Shown one piece after another: positions 35,829-43,265 of a DNA stretch of 64,000 nt (position 1 is the stretch's first letter; each line of letters starts with the position of its first letter). The position numbers were made by a program, and so were the translations under genes. The stretch comes from Sphingomonas colocasiae (GTDB lineage: Bacteria > Pseudomonadota > Alphaproteobacteria > Sphingomonadales > Sphingomonadaceae): the NCBI RefSeq assembly GCF_019880585.1, contig NZ_JAINVV010000014.1, forward strand, positions 1-64,000, given 5' to 3'. The notes below the pieces were generated by a model. It was given only the letters and a program-made list of their open reading frames with translations, did no database searches and was not told the origin of the DNA.

Positions 35829-36629
35829 TCAGGCGGGAACGGTCGCCGCGTCGAAGAACAGCGCCTGCGCGATCGCGGCCTTCACCGTCGAACGCTGGAA
35901 AGGCTTGGTGATGAGGAAGGTCGGCTCGGGACGCTCGCCCGTCAGCAGCCGCTCCGGAAAAGCGGTGATGAAGATGACGGGTACGCTGAACTCGGACAGG
36001 ATATCCTTCACCGCATCGATGCCGCTGCTGTCGTCCGCCAGCTGGATATCGGCAAGCACCAGCCCAGGGCGGCGCGCACGCGCCTGTGCCACCGCCTCGT
36101 CGCGGGTGACGGCGACGCCGGTCACGTCATGGCCGAGATCGCGGACGATCGTTTCGATATCCATGGCGATGATCGGCTCGTCCTCGATGATGAGCACATC
36201 GGCGCGCGTCTGCCGCTCGATCTCCGCAAGCGCCTCTCCCACCAGCGATTCGACCTCGCCGGGCGTGGTTTCGATCAGATAGGCGGCATCCTCGTTCGAG
36301 AAGCCCTCCATCGACGTCAGCAGCAACGCCTGGCGCGATCGCGGCGTTACCGCCGCCAGCCGGGCCTGGGCGATCGCTTCCGGCACGTCAGGCCCACGCG
36401 ATTCGACCAGATCCTGCTCGTCGAGATTGGCCGAACTCCAGATCGCCTGGAAGGTGCGATACAGGCCAAGCCGGGGATCGACGTCGCGCGGAAACTGATC
36501 GGGCGCATCGACGATCGCCTCAAGCGCGGCGCGTACATAGGCATCGCCGTGATTCTGGCTGCCCGTCAGCGCGCGCGCATAGCGACGGAGAAAGGGGAGA
36601 TGCGGCGCAAGCTGTTGTCCAAGCGACAT
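35829..36629 (-). CDS. phyR: Response regulator PhyR (anti-anti-sigma factor)
   Basis: A 266-residue PhyR. The N-terminal sigma-like domain (about 1-125) begins MSLGQQLAPHLPFLRRYARALTG; the C-terminal receiver starts VLIIEDEPIIAMDIE and carries the phospho-acceptor Asp194 in VLADIQLADDSSGID, followed by PVIFITAFPE and the conserved Lys in FLITKPF. When phosphorylated it binds NepR and frees EcfG. ATG 36629 has AGGAG upstream. It is divergent from nepR and co-oriented with the ecfG operon. Confidence 0.95.
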   Translation of the reverse strand: MSLGQQLAPHLPFLRRYARALTGSQNHGDAYVRAALEAIVDAPDQFPRDVDPRLGLYRTFQAIWSSANLDEQDLVESRGPDVPEAIAQARLAAVTPRSRQALLLTSMEGFSNEDAAYLIETTPGEVESLVGEALAEIERQTRADVLIIEDEPIIAMDIETIVRDLGHDVTGVAVTRDEAVAQARARRPGLVLADIQLADDSSGIDAVKDILSEFSVPVIFITAFPERLLTGERPEPTFLITKPFQRSTVKAAIAQALFFDAATVPA

Positions 36630-36719
36630 CGATAGGAAGCTCCTGTAACTGATAACCTTGTGGTTTGACGGACAGGGCTTGGCAACCCCCGGCCCCCGCA
36701 CGCAAAAAAACGAGTCTTC

Positions 36720-36753
36720 CGCGTCGGACATGGAACTATCGACGCGTTTTTTT
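36720..36753 (+). terminator. Terminator-like hairpin in the phyR-nepR gap (first)
   Basis: Plus strand: 7-base-pair stem CGCGTCG/CGACGCG (36720-36726 and 36740-36746) closed by a 13-base loop and followed at once by seven T. No plus-strand gene ends here; the flanking genes diverge. The mirrored A-run at 36703-36709 makes the structure nearly symmetrical, so it might also act on the minus strand. An imperfect EcfG-like promoter (GGAAC at 36732-36736) lies within its loop. Confidence 0.45.
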
Positions 36754-36784
36754 GTTTCATGCACGGGTCGTAAAATATACCGGT

Positions 36785-36816
36785 GCCGTACCGGCGCGCG
36801 CCGGTCGGCCTTTTTT
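36785..36816 (+). terminator. Terminator-like hairpin in the phyR-nepR gap (second)
   Basis: Plus strand: stem GCCG(T)ACCGGC/GCCGGTCGGC with one bulged base and loop GCGC (36785-36809), then CTTTTTT. It is a good intrinsic terminator by form, 59 bases upstream of nepR. It must end a short transcript begun in the same gap or act as an attenuator in the nepR leader. Confidence 0.55.
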
Positions 36817-36874
36817 GCCGTTCATGACGGCATGCATGTGTTGATCGAGGTCTTCAGGGGGGAATGGATCACCG

Positions 36875-37063
36875 GTGGCGTCAGGTAAGAAAACGGAAAA
36901 GGCGACTGCGCCGCGGGAGCCGATGAGCAAGGGCAAGTCGAAGGACAAGACGCCTGACGGCAAGAATCCGGCCGTGGGCGACGCGTTGCGTTCGATCTAC
37001 CAGAAGACCATCGACGAATCGGTCCCTCAGGAAATGCTCGATCTGCTGGGCAAGCTCGGCTGA
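36875..37063 (+). CDS. nepR: Anti-sigma factor NepR
   Basis: A 62-residue NepR. The Lys-rich flexible N-terminus (about 1-30) precedes the conserved core VGDALRSIYQKTIDESVPQE (about 33-52) and MLDLLGKLG. It binds and inhibits EcfG until phosphorylated PhyR takes it up. The start is GTG 36875 with a G-rich Shine-Dalgarno AGGGGGG about 13 bases upstream; an internal ATG at 36923 would give 46 residues. The kinase-like gene begins 6 bases after its stop. Confidence 0.9.
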   Translation: MASGKKTEKATAPREPMSKGKSKDKTPDGKNPAVGDALRSIYQKTIDESVPQEMLDLLGKLG

Positions 37064-37069
37064 TCGCAT

Positions 37070-38668
37070 GTGGCCACGCTAGATCACGCGGAGGAAGCAG
37101 CGCCAGGCAACAGGCCCGGCCGGCTTATCTTCGCCAATCGCTCGACCGGCTTTCGCGTTTTCCTGATTCTCAGCCTCGCGCTGCTGCCGCTGGGGCTGGT
37201 CGCCTTTCTGGCGACACTGCAATCCAGCCGCACCGCCGATCTGGAGAAGCAGGCGCAAATCCGCATCGCGCTGAGCGAGAATGCCCGCCAGCTCGCTTCG
37301 ACATGGGCATCTGACGCGTCGCTTGCCCGCGCGACCATGCGCGGGGAGCTCGCCTATCCCGACGACGCGGATCGCTGCGGCCGATTCGGCGAGATCCTCA
37401 CCACCCAATCGGATCGGATGCCGCAGTTCGCGCTTTACGGCACCGAATCCGCTCCCTGGTGTGCATCCACCGGTTTCTCGCCCACCAGGCCGAGTACATT
37501 GGCCTTCGACGTCGAAGCGTCGCCGAAATACACATTGACCGCCGACTCGCTCGATATCGTTGTGCCCGGGCCAGGTGGGTCGGTCGGCCTGCTGCGCTAT
37601 TCCGAGCGCGCGATGACCGCGGTCGTCGCTTCAGGCGCATCCCCCGTCCCCTATGCGCTTTCGATCGTCAGCATGGGCACCAGGTTGCCGCTCGTCGAAA
37701 CCGTGCGTTCGGGCGGCATCGCCGGGTACGAAACCATGAGCGATCCCATCGGGACGACGGGCCTCAACGCCGAAATCACGACGCCGCGCACACCGTTCAG
37801 CGCGGTCGAGCTTCTTTCGATCCTGTTGCCGCTGGTCATGTGGGCCTCCGCCGCGCTGATCGGCTGGTTCGTGGTGAACCGCATGCTGATCCGGCCGCTG
37901 CGCCGGCTGGAGCGAGCGGTATCGGGATATAAGCCGGGCGACATCATCGAGCCCCTGCGGGGCATGGAGACGTCCGCTCACGAGCTTCGCCAACTCGGCG
38001 AAACCTTCCGGCATATCACCGAAACCATTTCCACCCATGACGCCGAGCTTGCCGCAAGCCTTGCGCGCCAGACGCGGTTGACCCGCGAGGTGCATCACCG
38101 GGTGAAGAACAATCTTCAGGTCGTCGCCAGCCTCATCAACCTTCATGCCCGCGGCCAGGTTCAGCCCGACGTCGTCCGCGCCTATGCATCGATCCAGCGC
38201 CGCGTCGATGCGCTCGCCGTCGTCCACCGCAACCATTATGCGGATTTCGAGGAGAATCGCGGGATCAGCCTGCGCTCGCTGGTCGGCGAACTTGCCCAGA
38301 ATATTCGCGGATCCGCGCGCGATGGCGATCCGGTTCCGCCCGTTCGCATCGACATCTGCCCCTGCTATACCAATCAGGACGTTGCGGTTCCGGTCGCATT
38401 CCTGCTGACCGAACTGATCGAGCTGTCGATGCTGACCGACCCTCGCGCGGCGATCGTGATCACGCTTGCGCAGACTTCGCCCAGCGCCGCGCGGCTTTCA
38501 GTCGAATCCGCGGCATTGATAGAGACCCCGGATCTGGTGGAGCGCATGGAACATCGCTTCGGGCGCGTCCTCGAGGGCCTGTCCCGACAGCTTCGTTCGC
38601 CACTGGAACGCGATCGGGTCGTCGGGAGATTCTCGATCGAGATCGCGGTGATCGGCGAAGTGCGGTAA
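37070..38668 (+). CDS. phyT: PhyT/PhyP-like HisKA_2 phosphotransferase of the stress response
   Basis: A 532-residue membrane protein starting at GTG 37070. TM1 is near 29-50 and TM2 near 252-275, enclosing a periplasmic sensor; a HAMP-like stretch (RMLIRPLRRLERAV) follows. The dimerisation/phosphotransfer motif TREVHHRVKNNLQVVASLI has the phospho-acceptor His343. In the ATPase domain the N-box is replaced by LTELIELSMLTDPRAAI, and the DxGxG and GLGL boxes are not visible. This is the pattern of Sphingomonas PhyT (first named PhyP), a bifunctional phosphotransferase without kinase activity that acts on PhyR. Confidence 0.85.
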   Translation: MATLDHAEEAAPGNRPGRLIFANRSTGFRVFLILSLALLPLGLVAFLATLQSSRTADLEKQAQIRIALSENARQLASTWASDASLARATMRGELAYPDDADRCGRFGEILTTQSDRMPQFALYGTESAPWCASTGFSPTRPSTLAFDVEASPKYTLTADSLDIVVPGPGGSVGLLRYSERAMTAVVASGASPVPYALSIVSMGTRLPLVETVRSGGIAGYETMSDPIGTTGLNAEITTPRTPFSAVELLSILLPLVMWASAALIGWFVVNRMLIRPLRRLERAVSGYKPGDIIEPLRGMETSAHELRQLGETFRHITETISTHDAELAASLARQTRLTREVHHRVKNNLQVVASLINLHARGQVQPDVVRAYASIQRRVDALAVVHRNHYADFEENRGISLRSLVGELAQNIRGSARDGDPVPPVRIDICPCYTNQDVAVPVAFLLTELIELSMLTDPRAAIVITLAQTSPSAARLSVESAALIETPDLVERMEHRFGRVLEGLSRQLRSPLERDRVVGRFSIEIAVIGEVR

Positions 38669-38734
38669 AACAGACCTGAAATCCCACGCTTTTTTGATCC
38701 TCAAAAAAAAACGTCAGGGAACGCATTTTTTTCT

Positions 38735-38759
38735 GGAACCTTTGTTTCTCACGCCCGTT
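38735..38759 (+). promoter_or_regulatory. EcfG-dependent promoter of a non-coding transcript
   Basis: GGAAC at 38735-38739, 16-base spacer, CGTT at 38756-38759: an exact EcfG consensus. Predicted transcription starts near 38766. No ORF begins for about 240 bases, but the sequence at once enters two strong hairpins, listed as a candidate small RNA. Confidence 0.8.
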
Positions 38760-38765
38760 CTGCAA

Positions 38766-38862
38766 TTCGGATAGCGACCTTTTGCCCCCCCGCTCTCGCT
38801 ATCCAAGACACGGGCCCGGACATGCCAACCCCCTCCCCCCCGGTGGCATGTCCGGGTCTCAT
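38766..38862 (+). ncRNA. Candidate EcfG-driven small RNA with C-rich loops (GsrN-like)
   Basis: The 337-base stretch 38669-39005 has no other gene. After the EcfG promoter comes hairpin 1, GGATAGCGA/TCGCTATCC (38769-38777 with 38796-38804), whose loop includes TTTTGCCCCCCCGC. Hairpin 2 is a perfect 13-pair stem (38815-38827 with 38844-38856), and its loop is ACCCCCTCCCCCCCGG. Both loops could pair with G-rich Shine-Dalgarno sequences. Stress-sigma control, size of about 100 bases and C-rich loops resemble Caulobacter GsrN. The 3 prime end is uncertain because no good U-tract follows (tctcattctg). Confidence 0.6.
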
Positions 38863-38933
38863 TCTGTCCAGGGCATATCCGAGCAGCTTTTCGAGAGCGC
38901 CGATCTCTTCCATTCGAACCGGCAGATCGTTGC

Positions 38934-38959
38934 GGAACCGAATCCGCCTTCCGCGCATT
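38934..38959 (+). promoter_or_regulatory. Possible EcfG-like promoter of the entericidin gene
   Basis: GGAAC (38934-38938), 17-base spacer, CATT (38956-38959), one base away from the CGTT consensus. It is 46 bases upstream of the entericidin ATG, a fitting distance. Enteric relatives of this lipoprotein are stationary-phase genes, which agrees with stress sigma control. Confidence 0.35.
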
Positions 38960-39005
38960 TTGATGTGCGCAGCATCGGATAGATGCCCCTTATCGGAGAA
39001 AGACC

Positions 39006-39134
39006 ATGGTCCGGAAATATCTCGGCGCCGCCCTGCTGATGGGCTCACTCCTCGTCAGCGCCTGCAACACCATCGAGGGTGCGGGCCGCGACGTCAAATC
39101 GGTCGGCAACACCGTCGAGAAAGCGGCGAAGTAA
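39006..39134 (+). CDS. Entericidin A/B family lipoprotein
   Basis: A 42-residue protein below normal size cut-offs. MVRKYLGAALLMGSLLVSAC is a lipoprotein signal with lipobox VSAC; the mature part NTIEGAGRDVKSVGNTVEKA is the entericidin pattern. GGAG lies 9 bases before the ATG. Entericidins are small membrane lipoproteins linked to envelope stress and stationary phase; the alphaproteobacterial role is not known. It follows the candidate small RNA and ends before a strong bidirectional terminator shared with tatC. Confidence 0.9.
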   Translation: MVRKYLGAALLMGSLLVSACNTIEGAGRDVKSVGNTVEKAAK

Positions 39135-39152
39135 GCACGCCAGACAGTAGAG

Positions 39153-39200
39153 TAAGCGTAAGGACGCGCCGGATCGACCGATCCGGCGCGTCTTCGCTTA
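39153..39200. terminator. Bidirectional terminator between the entericidin gene and tatC
   Basis: A long, nearly perfect palindrome: TAAGCG-taag-GACGCGCCGGATCG facing CGATCCGGCGCGTC-tt-CGCTTA (39153-39176 with 39179-39200). The tatC stop codon lies inside its right edge. It can end transcripts from both convergent genes, although T-tracts are short. Confidence 0.75.
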
Positions 39201-39962
39201 TTCGGCGTCCGTTGCGGCCGCCGCTTTCACGCGGCGGCGCTCGGTGAGCAGGATCGCGATCAGCGCGAGCTCGTACAGCAGCACCAGCGGGATCGCGAGA
39301 AGAAGCTGGGAAACGACGTCGGGCGGGGTCAGGACCGCCGAGATCGCGAAAGCCGCGACAATCGCGTAGCGCCGGCCGGACGCGAGTTGCTGGCGCGTGA
39401 CGATGCCGGCGCGTTCGAGGAGCATCAGCAAGACCGGCAGCATGAACGCGATGCCGAAGCCGAGCAGGAATTTCGTGACGAAGCTCAGATAATTGCCGAT
39501 CGCCGGCAAGGCTTCCTGCTGTACGCCGCCGACATTCCCTTCAAAGCCGAGGAGGAAATGAAGCGCCACAGGCATTGCGAAATAATAGGCGAGCGCAGCA
39601 CCGCTCAGGAAGAGCACCGGCGTCATGATCAGGAACGGCAGAAAGGCCCGCTTCTCGTTCGCATAGAGACCCGGCGCGACGAATCGCCAGACCTGTATCG
39701 CGATCATCGGCGATGCCAGCATGGACGCCGCGAAAAATGCCACTTTCAGGTTCACGAAGAACGCTTCGAAAATGTCGGTATAGATCAGCTTGCCTTGCCC
39801 GGCCTTGAGCAGCGGCTGCACCAGAAACGCGAAGATCGGCTCGGCCAGATACAGGCAGACCGCAAAGGCGAGGCCGAGCGCCGCGGCGCTCCACAACAGG
39901 CGACGGCGCAGCTCGATCAGGTGATCGAGCAGCGGCATGCGGCTTTCGTCGATATCCTTCAT
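39198..39962 (-). CDS. tatC: Twin-arginine translocase subunit TatC
   Basis: A 254-residue polytopic membrane protein, the receptor core of the Tat export system. It starts MKDIDESRMPLLDHLIELRRR, the conserved TatC N-terminus, and has six membrane helices; FVAPGLYANEKRAFLPF and FGIAFMLPVLLMLLERAGIVT are typical. Its ATG overlaps the tatB stop by 4 bases. Likely clients in this window include the DUF1501 protein with an RR-type signal. Confidence 0.95.
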   Translation of the reverse strand: MKDIDESRMPLLDHLIELRRRLLWSAAALGLAFAVCLYLAEPIFAFLVQPLLKAGQGKLIYTDIFEAFFVNLKVAFFAASMLASPMIAIQVWRFVAPGLYANEKRAFLPFLIMTPVLFLSGAALAYYFAMPVALHFLLGFEGNVGGVQQEALPAIGNYLSFVTKFLLGFGIAFMLPVLLMLLERAGIVTRQQLASGRRYAIVAAFAISAVLTPPDVVSQLLLAIPLVLLYELALIAILLTERRRVKAAAATDAE

Positions 39963-40477
39963 GGCTTCGAATCCGCGGATGCCCCGCCCAGACCGAGATC
40001 CAGTTGCCCGGTCGTTTCCGGCCGCTCTGCCGAAGGCGGTGGCGGTGGCGGTGGCGGTGGCGGTGGCGGTGGCGGTGGCGGTGGCGGTGGGATTACCGGT
40101 TCACCGGCCTGGGGCGCAACATCTTCCATCGCCGGTTCGGCCGTCACGGCCGGCGCGTCGGGCGTGGGCGTGGGCGTTCCAGCCTCGGGGCCGGTGTCGG
40201 CCTGGGTTGCCGCGGGCGCCGGGATCGGTGCCGGGGGCTCGGGCGGATGCTCGCGCATGATGCGCTCATTCTCCGCCGCCCATTTCTTCTCCATCTCCTC
40301 CAGTTCCGCCTCGCGCACCATCGCGTCGAAACCTGAGCGGAACTGGCGCGCCATCGCCCGGGCACGGCCCACCCAATTCCCCACGACGCGCATGGCCTTG
40401 GGCAGGTCCTTGGGGCCGATCACGACCAGCGCGACAAGCGCACACAGCAGCAGTTCGGTCGGGGCGATATCGAACAT
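39959..40477 (-). CDS. tatB: Twin-arginine translocase subunit TatB
   Basis: A 172-residue TatB: single N-terminal membrane helix (MFDIAPTELLLCALVALVVIG), the glycine-proline hinge IGPKDLP, an amphipathic helix (AMRVVGNWVGRARAMARQF) and a long flexible tail. The tail is unusual in holding about 19 consecutive prolines, coded by a GGCGGT hexamer repeat on the plus strand, and in being Pro/Ala-rich throughout. TatB works with TatC in signal peptide recognition. Overlaps tatC by 4 bases. Confidence 0.93.
   Translation of the reverse strand: MFDIAPTELLLCALVALVVIGPKDLPKAMRVVGNWVGRARAMARQFRSGFDAMVREAELEEMEKKWAAENERIMREHPPEPPAPIPAPAATQADTGPEAGTPTPTPDAPAVTAEPAMEDVAPQAGEPVIPPPPPPPPPPPPPPPPPPPSAERPETTGQLDLGLGGASADSKP
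40035..40090. repeat. Hexanucleotide microsatellite (GGCGGT)n inside tatB
   Basis: About nine uninterrupted copies of GGCGGT, 56 bases, encode the polyproline run of TatB on the minus strand. Because the unit is 6 bases, copy-number changes would alter tail length by two prolines without breaking the frame. Confidence 0.9.
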
Positions 40478-40572
40478 GGCGACTTTCTGGAGTCGTGAAA
40501 TCCCGGACGGGCCTGACGGCCCCTCCGCCGGGCGATCAGCCCGTCAATTCGGTCTTGCGGCCGGACAACGGC

Positions 40573-40806
40573 TCAGGGGCGATCCTCGCTCACCGGCCGC
40601 GCATCGCGCTCGGGCGCGGCATCGACGACGCGCGGCGTGTCGATTCTCGACTGCGGCTTGGCCTCGTCATCTTCGGCCATGCCCTTGCGGAAGCTCTTGA
40701 TGCCCTTGGCGACGTCGCCCATCAGGCTGGAAACGCGGCCGCTGCCGAACAGCAGAACGACCACCAGAAGCAACACGATCCAATGGATCGGGGACCCGAA
40801 ACCCAT
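40573..40806 (-). CDS. tatA: Twin-arginine translocase subunit TatA
   Basis: A 77-residue TatA: short N-terminus MGFGSPIHW, membrane helix [16 protein letters not shown], then the amphipathic helix [18 protein letters not shown] and an acidic tail. The FGxG(R/K) hinge and [10 protein letters not shown] are diagnostic. TatA oligomerises to form the transport pathway for folded proteins. It follows scpB by 27 bases and precedes tatB by 95 bases on the minus strand. Confidence 0.95.
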   Translation of the reverse strand: MGFGSPIHWIVLLLVVVLLFGSGRVSSLMGDVAKGIKSFRKGMAEDDEAKPQSRIDTPRVVDAAPERDARPVSEDRP

Positions 40807-40833
40807 GACAAATCTCCTCGATTCCGGCTCCCT

Positions 40834-41424
40834 TTACTCGCTCTCGTCGGTGCTTTCCAGCGCGCCTTGGGAAAGATCGAATTCAGCCATCGCCAGATCG
40901 ATCGGATCGAGCAGCCCGGCCGCGCGCAAATCGTCGATTCCGGGCAGATCGCGGCGGCTCTCGAGCCCGAAATGCGTGAGGAAATCGGGCGTCGTCGCAT
41001 AGATCAACGGCCGCCCCGGCACTTCGCGGCGGCCGGCGGGGCGAACCCAGCCCGCCTCCATCAGCACGTCGAGCGTGCCTTTGGATATCTGCACACCGCG
41101 GATCGCCTCGATCTCCGCGCGGCTCACCGGCTCATGATAGGCGATGATCGCCAGCGTCTCGATGCCGGCGCGACTGAGTTTGCGCGGTTCCTCACGCTCG
41201 CGCCGCAGGATATGGGCAAGGTCGGGCGCGGTCTGGAAATGCCATCGGCTGCCCCGCTCGACCAGTTCGATCCCGCGTCCCGCATAATCCTGTCGCAACG
41301 TCTCCAATGCACGCGCGATATCCTGATCGCCGACATGCGCGCGCAGATCCGCGATGCTCAAAGGCTGTTCGGCTGCGAACAGCGCCGCTTCGACGCCACG
41401 GACAAGATCGTCGGGCGGATTCAT
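40834..41424 (-). CDS. scpB: Segregation and condensation protein B
   Basis: A 196-residue ScpB with tandem winged-helix domains (about 5-85 and 95-165). Family patterns: ALFAAEQPLSIADLRAHVG, LSRAGIETLAIIAYHEPVSRAEIEAIRGV and GRREVPGRPLIYATTPDFLTHFGL. With ScpA and SMC it forms the bacterial condensin that organises the chromosome. Its ATG overlaps the scpA stop by 4 bases (ATGA). Confidence 0.95.
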   Translation of the reverse strand: MNPPDDLVRGVEAALFAAEQPLSIADLRAHVGDQDIARALETLRQDYAGRGIELVERGSRWHFQTAPDLAHILRREREEPRKLSRAGIETLAIIAYHEPVSRAEIEAIRGVQISKGTLDVLMEAGWVRPAGRREVPGRPLIYATTPDFLTHFGLESRRDLPGIDDLRAAGLLDPIDLAMAEFDLSQGALESTDESE

Positions 41425-42185
41425 GTCGGAGACCGAAGATAGAGCGGTTCGAACGGACCGGCCTGCTGCATCTCGACCCGGCCCTGGCGCGCCAGTTCGA
41501 GCGCCGCAACAAAGCTGGAGGCCATCGCCGAGCGCCGCATGCCGCCGTCGAGGCCATCGGGCAGGAATCGCCCGATCTCCGTCCAGTCGATCGTCTCGCC
41601 GATCAATCGCTCGACGCGCTGCAGCGCCTCGTCCAGCGTCATCACCGCGCGCCGCGCGACATGGTGGAAGACCGGCGCGGTCCGCGCCTTGACCGCGCCA
41701 TAGGCGGCGATCAGTTCATAGAGTTCCGCCTGCCACAGGCTTTTGCGGATCGCGCGCAATCCTTCGGGTGCTCCGCGCGCGAAGACGTCGCGACCCAGCC
41801 GGTCGCGACCCACCAGCCGGGCGCCTGCGTCGCGCATCGCATTCAGCCGCTGCAGCCTGAGTTGCAGGCGCAGCGCGAGTTCCTCGGGCGAAGGATCGGC
41901 CTCCACATCGCGGGGCAGCAACAGGCAGGATTTGAGATAGGCGAGCCAGGCCGCCATCACGAGATAATCCGCCGCGATCTCGAGCTTGAGCGCCTTCGCC
42001 TCCGCGAGAAACGCCAGATATTGTTCGACGAGCGCCAGGATGGAGATTTCGCGCAGATCGACCTTCTGCACGCGCGCGAGCGACAGCAGCAGATCGAGCG
42101 GGCCTTCCCAGCTGTCGAGCGTCAGGGTGAGCGTGTCCGCGCTCGCCTGCGGCGTTTCGCCGAAAAGATCCTGATGCGGACTCAT
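41421..42185 (-). CDS. scpA: Segregation and condensation protein A
   Basis: A 254-residue kleisin ScpA. The N-terminal SMC-binding region is LTLDSWEGPLDLLLSLARVQKVDLREISILALVEQYLAFL in part (about 22-60), followed by ADYLVMAAWLAYLKS; the C-terminal winged helix (about 195-250) contacts SMC and ScpB. ATG 42185 (MSPHQDLFGE) chosen; upstream in-frame residues are Arg-rich and not family-like. First of scpA-scpB-tatA-tatB-tatC. Confidence 0.94.
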   Translation of the reverse strand: MSPHQDLFGETPQASADTLTLTLDSWEGPLDLLLSLARVQKVDLREISILALVEQYLAFLAEAKALKLEIAADYLVMAAWLAYLKSCLLLPRDVEADPSPEELALRLQLRLQRLNAMRDAGARLVGRDRLGRDVFARGAPEGLRAIRKSLWQAELYELIAAYGAVKARTAPVFHHVARRAVMTLDEALQRVERLIGETIDWTEIGRFLPDGLDGGMRRSAMASSFVAALELARQGRVEMQQAGPFEPLYLRSPT

Positions 42186-42247
42186 CGCAAGAGAGTAGCC
42201 GTGCGCATTCGGAAAAGTCGACTCCCCGCGCTCACGCGGCGAGCCGT

Positions 42248-43258
42248 TCAGGCATAGGCCAGAAGCGCGTCCCGTTTCTCGACCAGCGCCGCGAAATCGC
42301 CGGGCGGCGCATCGCTCGCGATCGTCGCCATGGCGCGATCGAGACGCGCGCGCGATACGGCCGACATATCGTCGAGCGATTCCGCGATCGCCGCCATTTC
42401 GTCGAATCGTCCCCAGCAATCCAGCGCGGCGTCGCAGCCGGCGGCCACGACGGCGCTCGCCTTTTCCGCGGCGCTTCCCTTCAACGCCTTCATGTCGATG
42501 TCGTCGGACATCAGGAAGCCGTCGAAACCGATCCGCCCGCGGATGATCTCAGAAATGACGAGGGGCGACATCGATGCCGGCAGTTCCGCGTCCCAGGCGG
42601 TGTAGACGACATGCGCGGTCATCCCCATCGGGGCGGATTTGAGCGAGATGAACGGGGCGAGATCGGTCTCGAGCGCCTCTGCCTCGGCATCGACGACGGG
42701 CAGTTCCATATGGCTGTCGACCGCCGCGCGGCCATGGCCCGGCATATGCTTGACGACGCCGACGCAACCGCCGCGCTTCAGCCCATCGAGCACGGCGCGG
42801 CCGAGCGCCGCCACCCGCATCGGATCGCTGCCGAACGCGCGGTCACCGATGATGTCATGCGCGCCGGGCTGGCGGACGTCGAGCAAAGGCAGGCAATCGA
42901 CGGTGATACCCGATTCGCGCAGAATGATCGCGAGCGCCTGCGCATTGGCGCGTGCCGCCTCGATCGCCGAGGCGGGAGCGATATCGTAAAGCTCGCCGAA
43001 CGGCGCACCGGCCGCGGGAAAGGCAGGCCATGCCGGCGGCTGCATCCGCGCGACGCGGCCGCCTTCCTGATCGATCAGGATCGGCAGGTCGGCGCGGCCG
43101 TCAAGCGCGCGCAGATCGTCGGTCAGCCGGCGAAGCTGATCGCGATCCTCGATGTTGCGCTTGAACAGGATATAGCCGGCCGGCCTCGCCGCCGTGAACA
43201 ATGCCCGCTCGTCAGCGCTCAACGCCGCGCCGGCGAGGCCGAAAATGACCGGCTTCAT
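42248..43258 (-). CDS. nagZ: Beta-N-acetylhexosaminidase NagZ
   Basis: A 336-residue glycoside hydrolase family 3 enzyme that removes GlcNAc from muropeptides during peptidoglycan recycling in the cytoplasm. It has PILIDQEGGRVARM near residue 60, the active-site loop KHMPGHGRAAVDSHMELP (Asp-His dyad of GH3 NagZ) near 165-182, and the nucleophile Asp in GFLMSDDIDMKA. Seven bases separate it from the SPOR gene stop upstream. Confidence 0.94.
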   Translation of the reverse strand: MKPVIFGLAGAALSADERALFTAARPAGYILFKRNIEDRDQLRRLTDDLRALDGRADLPILIDQEGGRVARMQPPAWPAFPAAGAPFGELYDIAPASAIEAARANAQALAIILRESGITVDCLPLLDVRQPGAHDIIGDRAFGSDPMRVAALGRAVLDGLKRGGCVGVVKHMPGHGRAAVDSHMELPVVDAEAEALETDLAPFISLKSAPMGMTAHVVYTAWDAELPASMSPLVISEIIRGRIGFDGFLMSDDIDMKALKGSAAEKASAVVAAGCDAALDCWGRFDEMAAIAESLDDMSAVSRARLDRAMATIASDAPPGDFAALVEKRDALLAYA

Positions 43259-43265
43259 CGATCGG

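Noticed and set aside
40035-40090. CRISPR-like regular repeat
   Set aside because: The units are 6 bases, contiguous and coding; there are no spacers.
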